Source: Puccinia triticina (taxonomy: Eukaryota; Basidiomycota; Pucciniomycetes; Pucciniales; Pucciniaceae). Taken from it: a DNA stretch of 64,000 nt. This document shows, piece by piece, positions 1 through 11,699 of the stretch. The first letter of the stretch is position 1; every line of letters starts with the position of its first letter. Under the pieces are notes generated by a model. It saw nothing but the letters and a program-made list of their open reading frames with translations. It ran no database searches and had not been told where the DNA came from. The position numbers were made by a program, and so were the translations under genes. The stretch lies in the NCBI RefSeq assembly GCF_026914185.1, contig NC_070569.1, positions 1,116,001 to 1,180,000 of the forward strand, written 5' to 3'.

Positions 1-26
1 CATTCTGCAACCTGAAAAATTGGCGG

Positions 27-624
27 TAGAGAATGTCAACCAGTACCCGGCACCCGCGGGCGGGTACCGCCGCGCACCTGCCAGGTGGTGCCGGATGCGG
101 TGCTGGGTGCCTGTTTTTTCGGAAAAAGCGGCGCGGTACCCGGGTACCGCCCCCAAGTACCGCTTTTCCCCGCCGGGTTAATTGGGTAACCCCCCGACCC
201 CCGGCCCTTGGCCCGCTCTGAGCTGCCCTCAATGACAGACAATCAACCAGTCATTGGCCAGTACCGGTCATCAAGGATGGTCCCTGGTGCAATCATTGAG
301 GGGAGTTGTCACTTCCCTCAATGAAAAGTGCTTGCTGGTCGTTGGAGGAGCACCCTCAATGACCATGACCAACCTGTTTGATGACCGGAACAGGTCGGTC
401 ATTGCTTTTCTGGTCATTGAGAGGTCCTCCCCTCAATGACCAACCTGTTGCGGTCATTGAGGGGAGGACCTCATTCAGGTCATCAAGGACACCTCTTGGT
501 GACCTTTTTGACCGCTGGTACCCGCCAGGCGGTGCCGGATGCAGTGCCAGGTGCCTGTTTTTGGAAAAAAACACGCGGGTACCGGCGGTGTAAATTATAC
601 CCGGGTCCGTTTTGACATTCTCTA
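27..624. mobile_element. hAT-like non-autonomous element
   Basis: The two ends are a 13-bp perfect inverted repeat, TAGAGAATGTCAA at 27..39 and its complement at 612..624. They are flanked by an 8-bp direct duplication ATTGGCGG at 19..26 and 625..632. An 8-bp duplication with TAGAG-type ends is the hAT signature. The interior has no transposase. It carries GC-rich blocks rich in GGTACC and TACCCG words (45..200 and 510..600) around a palindromic GTCATTGAGGGG minisatellite (about 230..500). The element interrupts an exon of the Helitron-associated fragment on the minus strand. Confidence 0.85.
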
Positions 625-632
625 ATTGGCGG

Positions 633-790
633 GCCTGAAACATTGTAGTAGTCTCTGTTGAGAGAGAAATATAAAGATGACTTACCCCGGTGACCGCCAT
701 GAACTTCCCAACAAAGCGTAATCTGTTCTCCTCCTCAGTGAACGTACCGTTTGAGGCAAATATCATCTTTGTCTTTAGGAGAATTTTGGT
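633..790 (-). pseudogene. Fragment of Helitron-associated OB-fold-like gene, disrupted
   Basis: On the minus strand an exon ends in NRLRFVGKFMAVTG directly before a GTAAGT donor at 685. The next exon begins near 652 and reads toward the hAT-like element, continuing beyond it at 1..26. The block RLRFVGKF and the residues before it match the start of the gene at 43474..44287 (DRLRFVGKF, then a donor at the same place), so both belong to one family. The insertion at 27..624 breaks the second exon, and no complete reading frame is left in the window. I infer a relic of another Helitron cassette; the true start is not resolved. Confidence 0.6.
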
Positions 791-1780
791 GAGGTTGAAG
801 CAAAGAAGATTAAAATTCAGTTAGTCTGATTTGTGGTATCAAAGTTGAAGGCCAGACTACGGATTGTACTCAGTGTTTGTTGTGGTTCAAGGTGGTAGCT
901 ACTTAAGGCAATAAAATTAGTTGAACAACCAACCACACCACCTCATTGCGTTGGGCAAAAACCCTCCTCAAGCAGCCGTTGCCCTCAGGTTTAACAACAA
1001 TCCAAATGCCACGCTCCCCGTGGTGCCTTGTTGGAAAGGGTACCCCACAATAAAGATTTGATGACGGTCCCATGATTCTGAGTTGCTGAGAGTTTCACTT
1101 ACCATAGGGGAAGTCTGCCAGAGGCGCTGGCAGACTTGAATGGGGGGGTTTGACTGTCAGTTGTACATATGCTGCACCGTCATTCCGCGGAGTTTCACTC
1201 AAATCGGTTTGCACCGTTGAAGAGGTTCCTGCCGACGCTTGCGAGTGTAGGGGGTGTTGATGAAGTTGCTAGTATAGTACGACAACCACGCCTCCCCTAT
1301 CCTTTCCCCGGGTCCTGGTGGCTGACACGAGAGGAAGGCCCCCCGACCGTCTCCCCGGGTCGAGCCGGCGGGAGTTTGGCTCACTTCTAAAGCCCAAAAA
1401 GAGCGGTCTCGCGACCGATCCACTTTGGCCTCAGGTGAAGGGAGGAGCCATGGAGTCCCGAGCCTGTGTTTAAAAGGCGCGAGTGTCACCGCGTAGTGCA
1501 CAGGGTGCAGGGGTTAGAGTATGCTGCAGAACATGTTTGATACCTTGCAGTATCTAGGAGATCCTGGGAAACGGGAGTGGCCCCCCAAGATCCCCGTGTA
1601 CGGGTCATAGGAGAGGAATGCCGCTTGTGGGTGGCTGGAGGGACTCCACCTCTCTCTTTTAACCACCCAGAGGTTGCGAGAGGGCTTGTGAGTATCAGGT
1701 AGAGAAGCCCAGCGCCTCGTGGCAACTCAAGGGGAAAAGATGGGAGCGGAGGTACCTTCCTCTCTGGAGCAGCACACACA
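791..1780. other. No gene recognised (intergenic/repeat relic)
   Basis: Reading frames here are short and lack recognisable motifs. A sequence resembling a primer-binding site (GTGGTATCAAAG, near 832) hints at an old LTR element, but no matching LTR was found. Confidence 0.4.
1111..1137. repeat. Perfect 11-bp hairpin
   Basis: AAGTCTGCCAG and its exact complement are separated by 5 nt. It is GC-rich and stands alone. No U-tract or Helitron-type CTRR end follows it. Confidence 0.6.
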
Positions 1781-3050
1781 GCAGTGTGTTGGCAAGAGTG
1801 TAAAACTCTCACCCTATCTAAATACATCTTTGGATTCAATCTGATCGGAAAGGGGACAAATCAAGCCTGGGGGTGTAGAGCGGATTGGAGCCGAGTGGGG
1901 GGGAAGGGAAGCAGGGACAATAGAGAGAACTGGACCATGTTCAAGCTTGAGTCCGGACTCTCTTAGGAGGCTCCTCCCTGTACTTGCCGTGTCGCTGCCT
2001 CTTGCTAGATAGGCGAGGCGTGCCCCTGTATTGTTGGAATATCGCGCGCGCGCGCTCTCGTTTCCGCTCCCTGTCCTCCGGTCTCTGCCTCGCCAGACTT
2101 GCCTCATCGCTCTCCTCAAAACTTCTCTTATCTCTTATCTCCAACTTCTCAATCTTCAAACATGTCTCAACAGCCTCAAGAACCATTCTCCATCGCAACC
2201 ACATTCTAGCCACATTTCGCAACTCCTTCAACCACAAGTTGGCCCCTCAATCAAGACTATAAAAGGACCCTCCCTTCACCACCTCATTCTCTCCCTCAGC
2301 AGTCTCAGCGATCTCGATCTCTATCCTGTCGCCCTCACCTCAAAATCTTCAGCCTCAACTGCTCGGCCTCCGCTCCTCAACCACCACAACCATCAACATT
2401 CCCGTCCTCAATCTATCAATTCGATTCCGACTATTCCCTTCCTTTTTTCTTTACTTTCTATCCCTATTCTCACTACTCATCCAATCCAACCGCTTTCGCC
2501 ATCGGCTCGACTCTCCATCATCATCTCCACAGTTGATTCTAGTCGCGCCTACTCTCTCGTTGGAACTCATCAATTGGCTTCTTCCAATTTGGTGAGAAAA
2601 CACTAACCACCTGACTCCTCGATATCATCACCTTCTCACCGACTTCAATCCATTAACCTCTATTTGACTTCTTTTTTCTCACAGTGTCTACTATTTCTCC
2701 TTGTTTGATATTGTCTATCTCAGTCTTTCTGTTCTGATTCCCTCTAAAACTCACTCCTATCGTGGTATGCTCATTCTCTTCAAAAATTCAATTTGTTTTC
2801 TTTATCAAATTCTAACCTTGTTTTTCATCCAGTTCTGGTTCTAGTTTCAATTATAAAAACTGTTTTTTCTCATGTATGCTTCAACCGCCTTGGTGCTTGG
2901 CTGTACCGGCGCTTAGGTGGTGGGACTTACTTCTGCCAGCTTGTTGTGGTGATCCAGATCTGTTGCGTGCAACAAAACTGCCAAAACCTCAACTCACAGC
3001 CTACAATACTAGCATATGATAGAATATTATTAGAGAAATAGATTCTACAT
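1781..3050 (+). mobile_element. Possible solo LTR / LTR-like promoter and leader
   Basis: A GC-rich upstream part is followed by a good TATA box (TATAAAAG, 2258..2265) and then several hundred bases of pyrimidine-rich leader with no real coding frame. This arrangement (U3, TATA, CT-rich R/U5) is what long LTRs of rust retroelements look like. I could not find a partner LTR, a target duplication or a primer-binding site, so the boundaries are loose. The long frame across 2031..2606 is a low-complexity artefact of the CT-rich leader. Confidence 0.3.
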
Positions 3051-3858
3051 ACAAACTTAACCCTAGTCACTCACTTCAACTACCCAGCTAGCTCTTTTAG
3101 TTTAAAAGTTAGTTACAATTATAGGTTAAGGACAGGCCATACCCAGGTGGAAAGTCATATAAATCATAAAAGGCATGCATATATAGAAGACTATAGTTAG
3201 ATTTACTAGTTAGGCAGGCCTCCACTATTAGCTACAGATCACCTCACGCAACAGGCACATTGGAAACTGCATCAACTAGGCCTCCACTCAACAACTCAAC
3301 AGATTTGCGCGGACCTTACATCAATGAATGTGGTCAGAAAGCCTCCACTTTGGCAGTGCAACCAACCTAGGCGGCCTTTGCCTTAAAAAGTACAAATCAC
3401 ACATTATCATGCAGAACATCAGTTTAAGTTATGCACCCCTTACAAAAGGCAGTGCAATCCACAGGGTCACCACCAGCAGCAATGCCTTGAGTGCAGCCCT
3501 CACCAGAAAAAATAACTCAGAAAAGAATATATAAGGAGGCCCTCCTCCCACCATTTTTCCATCATCACCCAGGCACCCCAGCTCAGTGGTCACCAGTCAT
3601 CATTTTGCCATCATCACGGAAGACACAGTCATCATACATTAACATAGAAATCTCATACCACACTCCATCAACATTTCCCTCTGCTGAAACCATTAAAAAC
3701 CCAACAAAACATATTCTCACTTGATTATATTCTTTGCCCATCTCGCCATATAGAGGTTGTATACGCATCTTGTACTTGTTAAAACTGATCTAGGTCTGAT
3801 AGAGACTACTACATACAAGTTTTCTCCGTCATAAAAGTCACGCCACAACAATAAATAA
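3051..3858. other. No gene recognised
   Basis: AT-rich sequence with repeated 'ggcctccact' words near 3219..3350. There is no coding signature. Confidence 0.4.
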
Positions 3859-4019
3859 GACCCTGTTTGGCTGCCGTGTTATACATCATAAATTGTTGAA
3901 TTTATGACACTACGACCCAAAGTTCGCCCCCCGTTGCCACCAAAAATTTGAAACCCCCGGGGGTTGCGCGTCATAAATTCGACCATTTATGACGTATAAC
4001 GTGGCAGCCAAACGGGGCC
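3859..4019. mobile_element. Tourist-like MITE (PIF/Harbinger type)
   Basis: A 161-bp element with long imperfect inverted ends of about 45 bp. The outer sequences read GACCCTGTTTGGCTGCC and, from the other side, GGCCCCGTTTGGCTGCC. It is flanked by a TAA direct duplication (3856..3858 and 4020..4022). The GGNCCTGTTTGG terminus plus TAA target is the Tourist/PIF-Harbinger hallmark. It has no coding capacity and would need a transposase in trans. Confidence 0.85.
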
Positions 4020-4299
4020 TAAATTTGTTGTCAGAATTCTGTAGTATAATAGAGGGGCAGGTCTTTCAAACCACCCGTAACAGTAGTATTACTTAGCTGG
4101 AATATCATATTGTTATTTCCCCCTCAAAGGACTGCCAACCCATCCCAAAGGAGTTCTCACATTGTACGGGGTAACGGCCCCGTGGACCAATCCAAACTTG
4201 TGTTTCACTCCCGGTAAAAGAACATTCCAGGTTAAGGAAGGTTTGCACGCATGCACTCCTGTTTGGAGGGCGCATTGAAATGGGAGCCGCTAATTAAAC

Positions 4300-5010
4300 T
4301 GTGGGTTGGGAGGGCAGTCTGAAGCGGGAGCCCCTGGTTCCCGAATTGGGCAAAGGACACAGAATGCAGGTTTACATGCTCCTACAGAGAGTTTCCTGCC
4401 AGAAACATTTTTTTGGTGGAGTAAGTAAACAAATATATATTGACCCCCCCCCCCCCCCCCCCCTTGCCAACTGTTTTCCCCTTGACGGGTCAAGCTCTGC
4501 TGTTGCATTTTCACAGCTTGAGCAGAACTTGTCCTGTTCCCCTCCGCCTCTGTAGTTGCATTAGGCCCAGGGGGGGACATAACCACTTTTACTGCCCTGT
4601 CGCGTTTGCGCAGGTTTTCAGCCCCGCTCCCCCTTCATTTGCAGTTGCAATTGACCAAGGGAGGTTCTTTACTCATTTTGGCGCTGGGCACATTTAACTT
4701 TTGCCCCCCTCCTGCCCTTGCATTTGCGACAGGCACAAGGGGGTTGAATCCTGCCCCTTTTCATTTCTGGTTCAGGAATTGGGAGGCAAGTCCAAGGCAT
4801 TTATGTTTGGGGACTTTAAATTTATTTTCTTGCGGTATTAAGCGTAATTTGCTGGTACCTGAGAAAATTGGAGGTTGGAAAGGAGTTCCAATTTTCCATT
4901 TGTGGGCGTGGGGCTAATTTTTTAGCCCCTTTTCAGAAAAATTCAGGGAGAACCCATTATCCCAATTTCCACAAAAGTGTGGATTTAATATACTTGGATT
5001 GACTGAAGGC
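4300..5010 (-). repeat. Dispersed repeat, copy 1 (minus orientation)
   Basis: Read on the minus strand this begins with AAGTATATTAAATCCAC and a small hairpin, then runs through blocks rich in GGGG and 'atttgcaa' words. The same order occurs on the plus strand at about 33935..34300, and its first 50 bases recur at about 60058..60110. It holds a run of over 20 C residues near 4443..4463. No coding frame is conserved between copies. The element class is unknown. Confidence 0.5.
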
Positions 5011-6339
5011 TTGCTCAATGAGGGTGCATCCAGATCAACACAGGGTGTTGATAGACATCCAAGGAATAAGTCAACTTGGGTTTGGGGTTTTACCTACATA
5101 AAGCTAAGTGTAATCAAGAGTTGATGTTATTCCTGAATTGAATGATGGGTGAGAATGAAAGAACTTTTTAACTATGGTATGGGTTAGACTTTGCTGTAAT
5201 AATATTCTGAGTGATAACCAGTCCTGGGGGGATTGTTCATATAGAGGGGGTAAAGAGAAGAAGGGGATTTGAGGCACTTGGAGGTGCTTCAGGACCAGGG
5301 GGGAACTGGAAGCGCTCAAGGGAAGCAGAGCCTCAAGAGGATCAAAATTGGAAATGATTGGGGCTGTGTAATGATCAGTGCAGATCAAAAGACTACAGAT
5401 CAGTACTGTGTGCACTAGTTGATCATTGGAATCAAGGATTGCATTCATTGCTCTTTGAATTAGATTAAATCATATATTGGTTATGTATTTGTATCATAAT
5501 CAATAGTTTATGTGTTTAGGGAATGAGGTATAACAGGGGAAAAATGAGTGATACCTACCTTAAGGGTATTTCACATGTAAAGTAATTTTAGGTATATGGT
5601 AATATTACTGTTGCACGTAACTTAAATTCTATAACAACAGTACATTGGAGTAAATATATTCAACTATGGTTACATTTGTAATTTCTAACAAGAGTACATT
5701 CTTAAGCTTGTATCTAATGATGTGTAAATTTAATAGATAAGTAAAAGGGAATGTACTATCTGAAATGGTTGAATAGATACTTAACAATACAGTATCTTCA
5801 AATAATTGTGTATTGTATCTGTTGAAAAATACAAAGTTGCAAATACAAATGTATTGTATCTGCCTGAAGATACAATCCAAGTTTATTAAAATCACAGAAA
5901 AAGGCAAGATCAAAGCTTTTGCCTCTGCTCATTAGCAAAAATCCCATAAAAGTTTAAATTAATCCCCAAACACCCCAGAGGGCACCTTGGATTGACCCTC
6001 CAGCCCGTGCCAAAGCAACAGGCAAAAAAAGGTTGGTCAAAAATGTAATCAAGGAGGCCCCAATCAAGTGATTAGTGGGCTCCACGGAGGGGGTGGGACA
6101 AAACCAGATCCCCTGGGGGGACAAACAGCTCCCCTCACACCCTTCAAGTATCTGACTCAGCTGCACAAGACCTGGGTCCTCATGCTTTGCACCCTGAACA
6201 CCTCAAATTTGGTTTCCAGGGCCCTGCGCCTGGGCAGACACAATGCTGCCCTGTACAAACTTGTTCAAGTGGTTACAGGTCAGCTGGAGGGTAAAGAGGA
6301 CTCAGTTGTTAGTACATATGCAGTACAGTATTTCTATGA
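5011..6339. other. AT-rich region without a recognised gene
   Basis: Long AT-rich tracts include 'gatacaa/tgtatc' words at 5780..5880 that recur at 7380..7580. The frames present are short and biased by composition. Confidence 0.4.
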
Positions 6340-6815
6340 CCAATCTGGACCGGTCATCAAGGGGACTCACATTTCCGCTTGATGACCGGTCTTTACTGGT
6401 GATCAGGACTCACATCTCCTCTCCATGAACGGCCTTTGCCGGTCATTGAGGGGACTCACATCTCTGCTCCATGACCGGTCTTTGCCAGTCATTGAGGGGA
6501 CTCACATCTCTGGATGACCGGTCTTTGCCGGTCATTGAGGGGACTCACACCTCCGCTCAATGAACAGTCAGACCGGTCATTGGAGGGACTCACATCTCCT
6601 CTTGATGACTGGTTAGACCGGTCATCAAGGGGACTCACATCTCTGCTTGATGACCGGTCAGACCGGTCATTGAGGGGACTCACATCTCCTCTCAATGACC
6701 GGTCTGTTCCGGTCATCAAAGGGACTCACATCTCCTCTCAATGACTGGTCAGACCGGTCATTGAGGGGACTCACATCTCCTCTTGATGACCGGTCAGACC
6801 GGTCATCAAGAGTAG
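6340..6815. repeat. Palindromic minisatellite, about 45-bp unit
   Basis: About ten tandem units each contain GACCGGTCATTGAGGGGA followed by CTCACATCTCC and a complementary arm CTCAATGACCGGTC. Each unit can therefore form a hairpin centred on ACCGGT. Units alternate between TTGAG and TCAAG variants. Both strands stay open in some frames because the period is a multiple of 3, so the apparent frames here are not genes. Related blocks occur at 230..500, 25280..25760, 28470..29360, 32640..32830 and 56770..57080. Confidence 0.85.
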
Positions 6816-6829
6816 ATGTGAGAATTTGA

Positions 6830-9170
6830 CCCCCCCACCCTGCCATACCGCTTGCGAGTTGAAGGCCCCCTCCCAAACTTAGGTACACAAATCCCTCCTG
6901 GGAGCTTCGCGCCCGCCTCCAAAGGGGGGACTTCTCAATCAGTGGAAATTTCTGGTGTGACAAATATTTCAGATTTTGCAGAGAAAATCCTAAGTTTGCA
7001 ATAAATTTTTCAAAACAATAGCTATTGTACTGGCACCGTAAAGACCATGATGAAGGTCTACACTTGGCCTACCATCTCACACAATTTTGGGGATGTACCA
7101 CCCCTCCTTCAACAAAAAACAGCATCAGAAGATGACCTGTGAGACACTCCGCCAGGTACCCCAAAACAGTGAAGTACACACAGTTCCTTTGAGGCAAAAA
7201 AGTGACACATCTGTCTGGTTTTTTCCATCTTAGGGGGCTTAGTACAATGTGACCAGAATGCACTCTTGCAACTTGGTGTTCAAGAATACACTTGAACACT
7301 GACTTGCAAAAGTGCATGCAAGTTGCACTTGGCCAACTTTGAAACCCCCTATTAAAACTTGATTTTTTTTTTTGGCCACAGTGGACTGTATACAGAAAAA
7401 CTATCAAAAAACATGAAAATACAGTATCTTGTATTGGGCTGTATTTGCAACAAGATACCAAATTTTGAATACATTTGTATAGTATTGGTCCTTGAATATG
7501 ATACAAATAAATAGCATTGGATGCAAAACAGATACAAATACAGGCAGATACAGATACATGTATTGTATTTTTTTCACCATTGCTATGTGTAATATGAACA
7601 ATTGCAGGTACTTGGTACGTGTAAGGTACTGTGGCATGTAATCTGTGGCTGAAAGTATGGGGCCTAACACTCTTTGAAAAGGGTGATTTGCAAGAACTGT
7701 TGTAGCCTGAGGGGCTATGCATCCCAAGACTCGCCGCAGTCGCGGTATCAGCTCTACCTTAGACTCTGGTCCAAGGAGTTTTCCATTTTTTGTTATCATC
7801 AATACTATTATTGTGCATGAGACCCTCTGTGCCACAATAGGTTATATGCCCCAGAGGCTCTTAAAAATTCTCTTGATCACACCAATACTCTACTAATCAT
7901 TGTGGAACTACTCAAAGGTGAGAATAGAGCTTGGAAGAGAGATGGATAGCAACACTAGTACTAATTTAAGCTATGCAAAGGTGCTGATGAGGCTGCCTTC
8001 CTGACTAATGCTGAGGGAATGAGACTAACACTAAGAAAAAGAAAGAAAAGGTGTGGCTGATTTCTACTTGATCTTAGGAGCTAGTACTATGAGCTTTAAC
8101 TACTATTTGTCTACTGAGGATGAGAGGGTTGGGGCAATGATTGAAGAGGGGGAAGCTTTCAGGGCGCTTCTCTAAAGTGGCGACGCCCTGAATAGAAGAG
8201 AAGAATATGTGAGTTCCTAAAGAGGAAAACGCTCTCAACTCAACCGCGGTGCGGGAGGAGAAAGCCGCGCCTCCAGAGGAGGGGCTGGTAGATCTTATTT
8301 GTACCTGAACCTTTAAGGTGGTTCATGAAACTCTAGCTTACCTTGAAAGGAAGCGAGTGGAAGAAAACCAGATGAGGTGAGTTTGGAGGTTGGTACGGAA
8401 GCGGATGGTGGAGGATGAGCGTAGTAAAAGAGAAAAGATATAAAAGGATATGAGATGCTAATAGAAGTAAAGCCCCGGTCGTTTGTATCAAACAAGATGG
8501 ACAGGGGTAGTATTCTAATAATGATCTGAGGAACCTCCTTTTGCTTGAAGGTTCCAGGTCTTTATAGCCTAGGAAACTGGACACTTGTAGGCTTCATGTC
8601 CTCACGATCTTCTTGTTTGATCACAATCCACGCGTAGAACATTCGCGTGTTTGTGCTCACTCAAGCACAACAACCGGTGAGAATCACCTAGCCAAGCGTG
8701 ACAACCAACAGCAGGGATTCACATCTGGTTGAATCCCCAGCTTGTTTGCGCTTATGTGCGCACGCGTCATCTGTGGTGCGTGTTGTGCCTGGAATGGCAT
8801 TTGGCGCGCACCCGTCTTCTGTGGCGCGTGTCGTGTCAGCATTGGCACTGTCTGGACTAGCCAATGGCTGACAGAAGCAATGGCAATGGGAATTTCAGAG
8901 GTTCAATGGGTAATTTTCAATAGCAATGGGTTCAATGACAATAGCAATGATTTCAATAATCAATGGGGTGATGAGGAATTTCCACTATAATTTTCTGCAT
9001 AAATCCCTGTTATAATTAATTCTGCTCTTATGCAGCCTGTCACCCAAAGACAACTGAGCTTGACCCTGGTAACATGACAAGCAATGTAAAAACATGTAAG
9101 ACTTGATCCCAGGATATATGTCAAATGCGCAAACTTTGGTAACTGTACAGTGAATTGAGCACCAGATGCA
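6830..9170. other. No gene recognised
   Basis: Mixed sequence. AT-rich 'atacaaata' repeats lie at 7380..7580. Near 8880..8980 there are short imperfect repeats of 'caatggg/caatagcaatg' words. The minus-strand frame over 7069..7722 shows no domain I recognise. Confidence 0.35.
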
Positions 9171-9173
9171 ACA

Positions 9174-9247
9174 GCGCACTCAGCTTAGTTGGTAAAAAGC
9201 ATCACTCATGAAGTTTGAGGACATGGGTTCGAATCCCATAGTGCACA
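9174..9247 (+). tRNA. tRNA-like sequence (probable pseudogene or SINE head)
   Basis: An acceptor stem (GCGCACT pairing with AGTGCAC, one mismatch), a D arm (GCTT/AAGC around AGTTGGTAAA) and a perfect T arm (ATGGG TTCGAAT CCCAT) are present. The B-box GGTTCGAATCC is consensus. The anticodon stem does not pair well in any register and no safe anticodon can be assigned. A decayed tRNA gene or tRNA-derived repeat is more likely than a working tRNA. Confidence 0.5.
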
Positions 9248-10619
9248 ACTTAAATTTTGGTTTCTGACAATCCCTCCATCAGGTAGTACAAGTGAGGGGG
9301 GAAGGACAGTTCTTATGTTAAGGAGAGATGAGCACAGACAATGAGTAATTCTGGCTATGGGAATAAAGACTGTTCAAATGGGGAAGGGTTCTGGATATAG
9401 GAAAAAAAGACTGTACAAATGGGGAAGGTGATGTGAACATAGTAACAACTTGTAATGATGAGCACTACTGAAAGAGGTAAGCACAGATCCAATGATTTAA
9501 TGTGTACAATAGCCATAGTAAATAATGAACAATGTATGTAAAGGGTTAAATATGTGAGAAAATATCTGTAAGAGGAATGTGCTGTAATGATTTAAGTAAG
9601 TTACTACTGAAATGAGTGTTGTAACTAATGAAGACTGTAGGTTTTCTGTAAATCTTATATCCTCTATAACTATTGAACCATTGAAGATAAAGGGGTATAA
9701 TGTATGAGTGACTATAGGTGAAATGAGGTTTAGAATCTGAATATGCAATAATAATAAGGTATTTGTGAATTTTCATGAAGTAATAGACAGTGTAATGATG
9801 AATATATGTAAAAGAAGATAATAATATACTACTTGTGGTTTGGAATGGAGCACCACATCATATATTGGTAGTTACCGTCCTAACTGTTTGGATATCCTTT
9901 AACCTTCTCTCTGTGTTTGTTGAATCACCCATCCAACCTTCAAGATTAACCGTCTTGTCTATCCAATCCACCAACACTGCATTGGAAGGTTGGCTTTCTC
10001 AGTCTTCACACTTAACAAACTTAATCCATTGGTTTTTTTTGGAATATCAAGCTTTCCAACCAAGATCCGCAACTCTTGTGTGTTTCGAGTTGGAATTTGA
10101 AGGTTACTGATGGCTAGAGGGACCAGCCATCTTTTCAAAAACAAGACTGTGGCCCAGTCTTGCCTGCCGTAGGTAATTTTCAGGTTCTGATTTTGATCAG
10201 CATTGGGGTTTTTTGGTGTTTTTCCTCCTTCTCCAACTCTTTTGGCCAACTTGGATCGTCAACCTTCCTCTCCTCAACATCTGTTTATCCTTTTCTCTAC
10301 ACGGCGGGAGCAATCAAGGACAATCCAGCTCGTCCAGCCGACGGGCGGGTCGGATTGACGCCAAAATGTCCCCAGATGAGGGCAAATTGCCTGATCAGGG
10401 CCCTGCAGACGACGCGCTGCCCCATCTCTGACGGCCAGGACGTGAGGTTGGACCCAACCCTGGCAAAACCATGTCTGCTTTTCTAGGGACCGGTATCATG
10501 ACCAAATATTATCGGTCATCATTCCAGACCTGTTGGGAGCTTCTCAACTTGGTCAGTTTCCCGGGCAGATGGTGGTCTGTCCTGTGCACAAGTCCTTGGG
10601 GCAACTTTGAACAGCAGGG
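9248..10619. other. No gene recognised
   Basis: AT-rich to 9840, then balanced composition. Overlapping frames on both strands at 9835..10249 have no recognisable motif. Confidence 0.35.
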
Positions 10620-10679
10620 GTGATGTCACCTGCTTCAGAAATTCTTGACTTTGAGAGCCTCACTGCTCCTGTCTTCTTG

Positions 10680-10915
10680 AGTCTCAAGTCCCCCCTCATC
10701 ATCTCCCCCATCCGCCTCCCTTCCTTGCTCTTCCCTCCATCCGCCTCCCTTCCTTGCTCCTCCATCCAGCTCCCTTCCTTGCTCCTCCTCCTTCCCTCGC
10801 TCCTCCATCCTCCCTTCCTTGCTCTTCCCCCCCTCCCTCCCTTGCTCCTTCCCCCTCTCTCCCTTGCTCCTCTCTCCATTGCTCCTCTCTCCCTTGCTCC
10901 TCCCTTGTCTCTTGA
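10680..10915. repeat. Pyrimidine-rich tract of CCCTTGCTCCTC-type repeats
   Basis: Imperfect tandem copies of 'ccttccttgctcctcc' make a long purine/pyrimidine asymmetric stretch. It could form triplex-type structures. Frames through it are low complexity. Confidence 0.7.
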
Positions 10916-11699
10916 TCCCTACTTTGTTCTCTTCTTGTTTGCCTTTTGGCCCGTTTATTGCGGATAATCAGCTCAAATCATTGTAATAGTAGTCTATGTG
11001 AAATGTTTGTAGTTGTATCAGCTCGGTGTACATATATCTTGCTGCTTGTTTATTCTTTTAACAAAACCATTCTGCTAATGTAAATATTGTTGCTGTCTAT
11101 CAATAATATTGCCAATTGGGCCGGCGGCCCACCTGGGTCTGAACGCCAGCATTCTGCCGCCTCAATGGCCAACCTGGTTGGGTCGGTGTACAAAGTTATG
11201 GCGTGGTGGGCTGGTTACAATGTCACACATGTTGTTGTCTTCAACAGGGCCCAGGTTGGATGGACAATCTGCTTGCTGTCATTGGCACTGCTATTACACC
11301 GGCCATCCGACCGGTGTGCTTGCCAGCTCTTTGGCAGACATTGTGCTCCCTGCCATGATGTTTTCAACCACTGGTCAAACAGAGTCCCAAGTACGGGAAA
11401 TCTCTGTCCTCTTGACAGAGAAACGCGCCCGCCATGTACTCACAACTCCACAAATCCTGTTGATCCCAGCCTGTTTTATTTTTTATTTTTTCACTCTCTC
11501 TGTCCAAACCTTTTCTTGAACATCCTTTTTTTTTCCACCTATTTCCCTATCCTCTCTCGTCCTTGTATATCAAAGCCAAAATTGCCATCCAACCCTATTT
11601 ATTCTCTTCTCACCGATCTCACATACTTCCCTTCCTTTCTTCTTTTTCTTCCCCTCCCAAACCCCACACCTTTACCTCCCAATTTTTCCAATTTCTCCA
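10916..11699. other. No gene recognised; CT-rich leader before Copia gag
   Basis: 11460..11700 is strongly pyrimidine-rich and could be the leader of the gag relic that follows. No LTR or primer-binding site was identified. Confidence 0.35.

Noticed and set aside
6489..6963. Repetitive RSLRGLTSPLNDR-type frames
   Set aside because: They are translations of the palindromic minisatellite and occur on both strands.
9174..9247. Functional tRNA gene
   Set aside because: The anticodon stem does not pair in any register, so only a tRNA-like call is supported.
10620..10967. Open frames on both strands across the CT-rich tract
   Set aside because: Low-complexity pyrimidine repeats remove stop codons; no domain or codon pattern is present.
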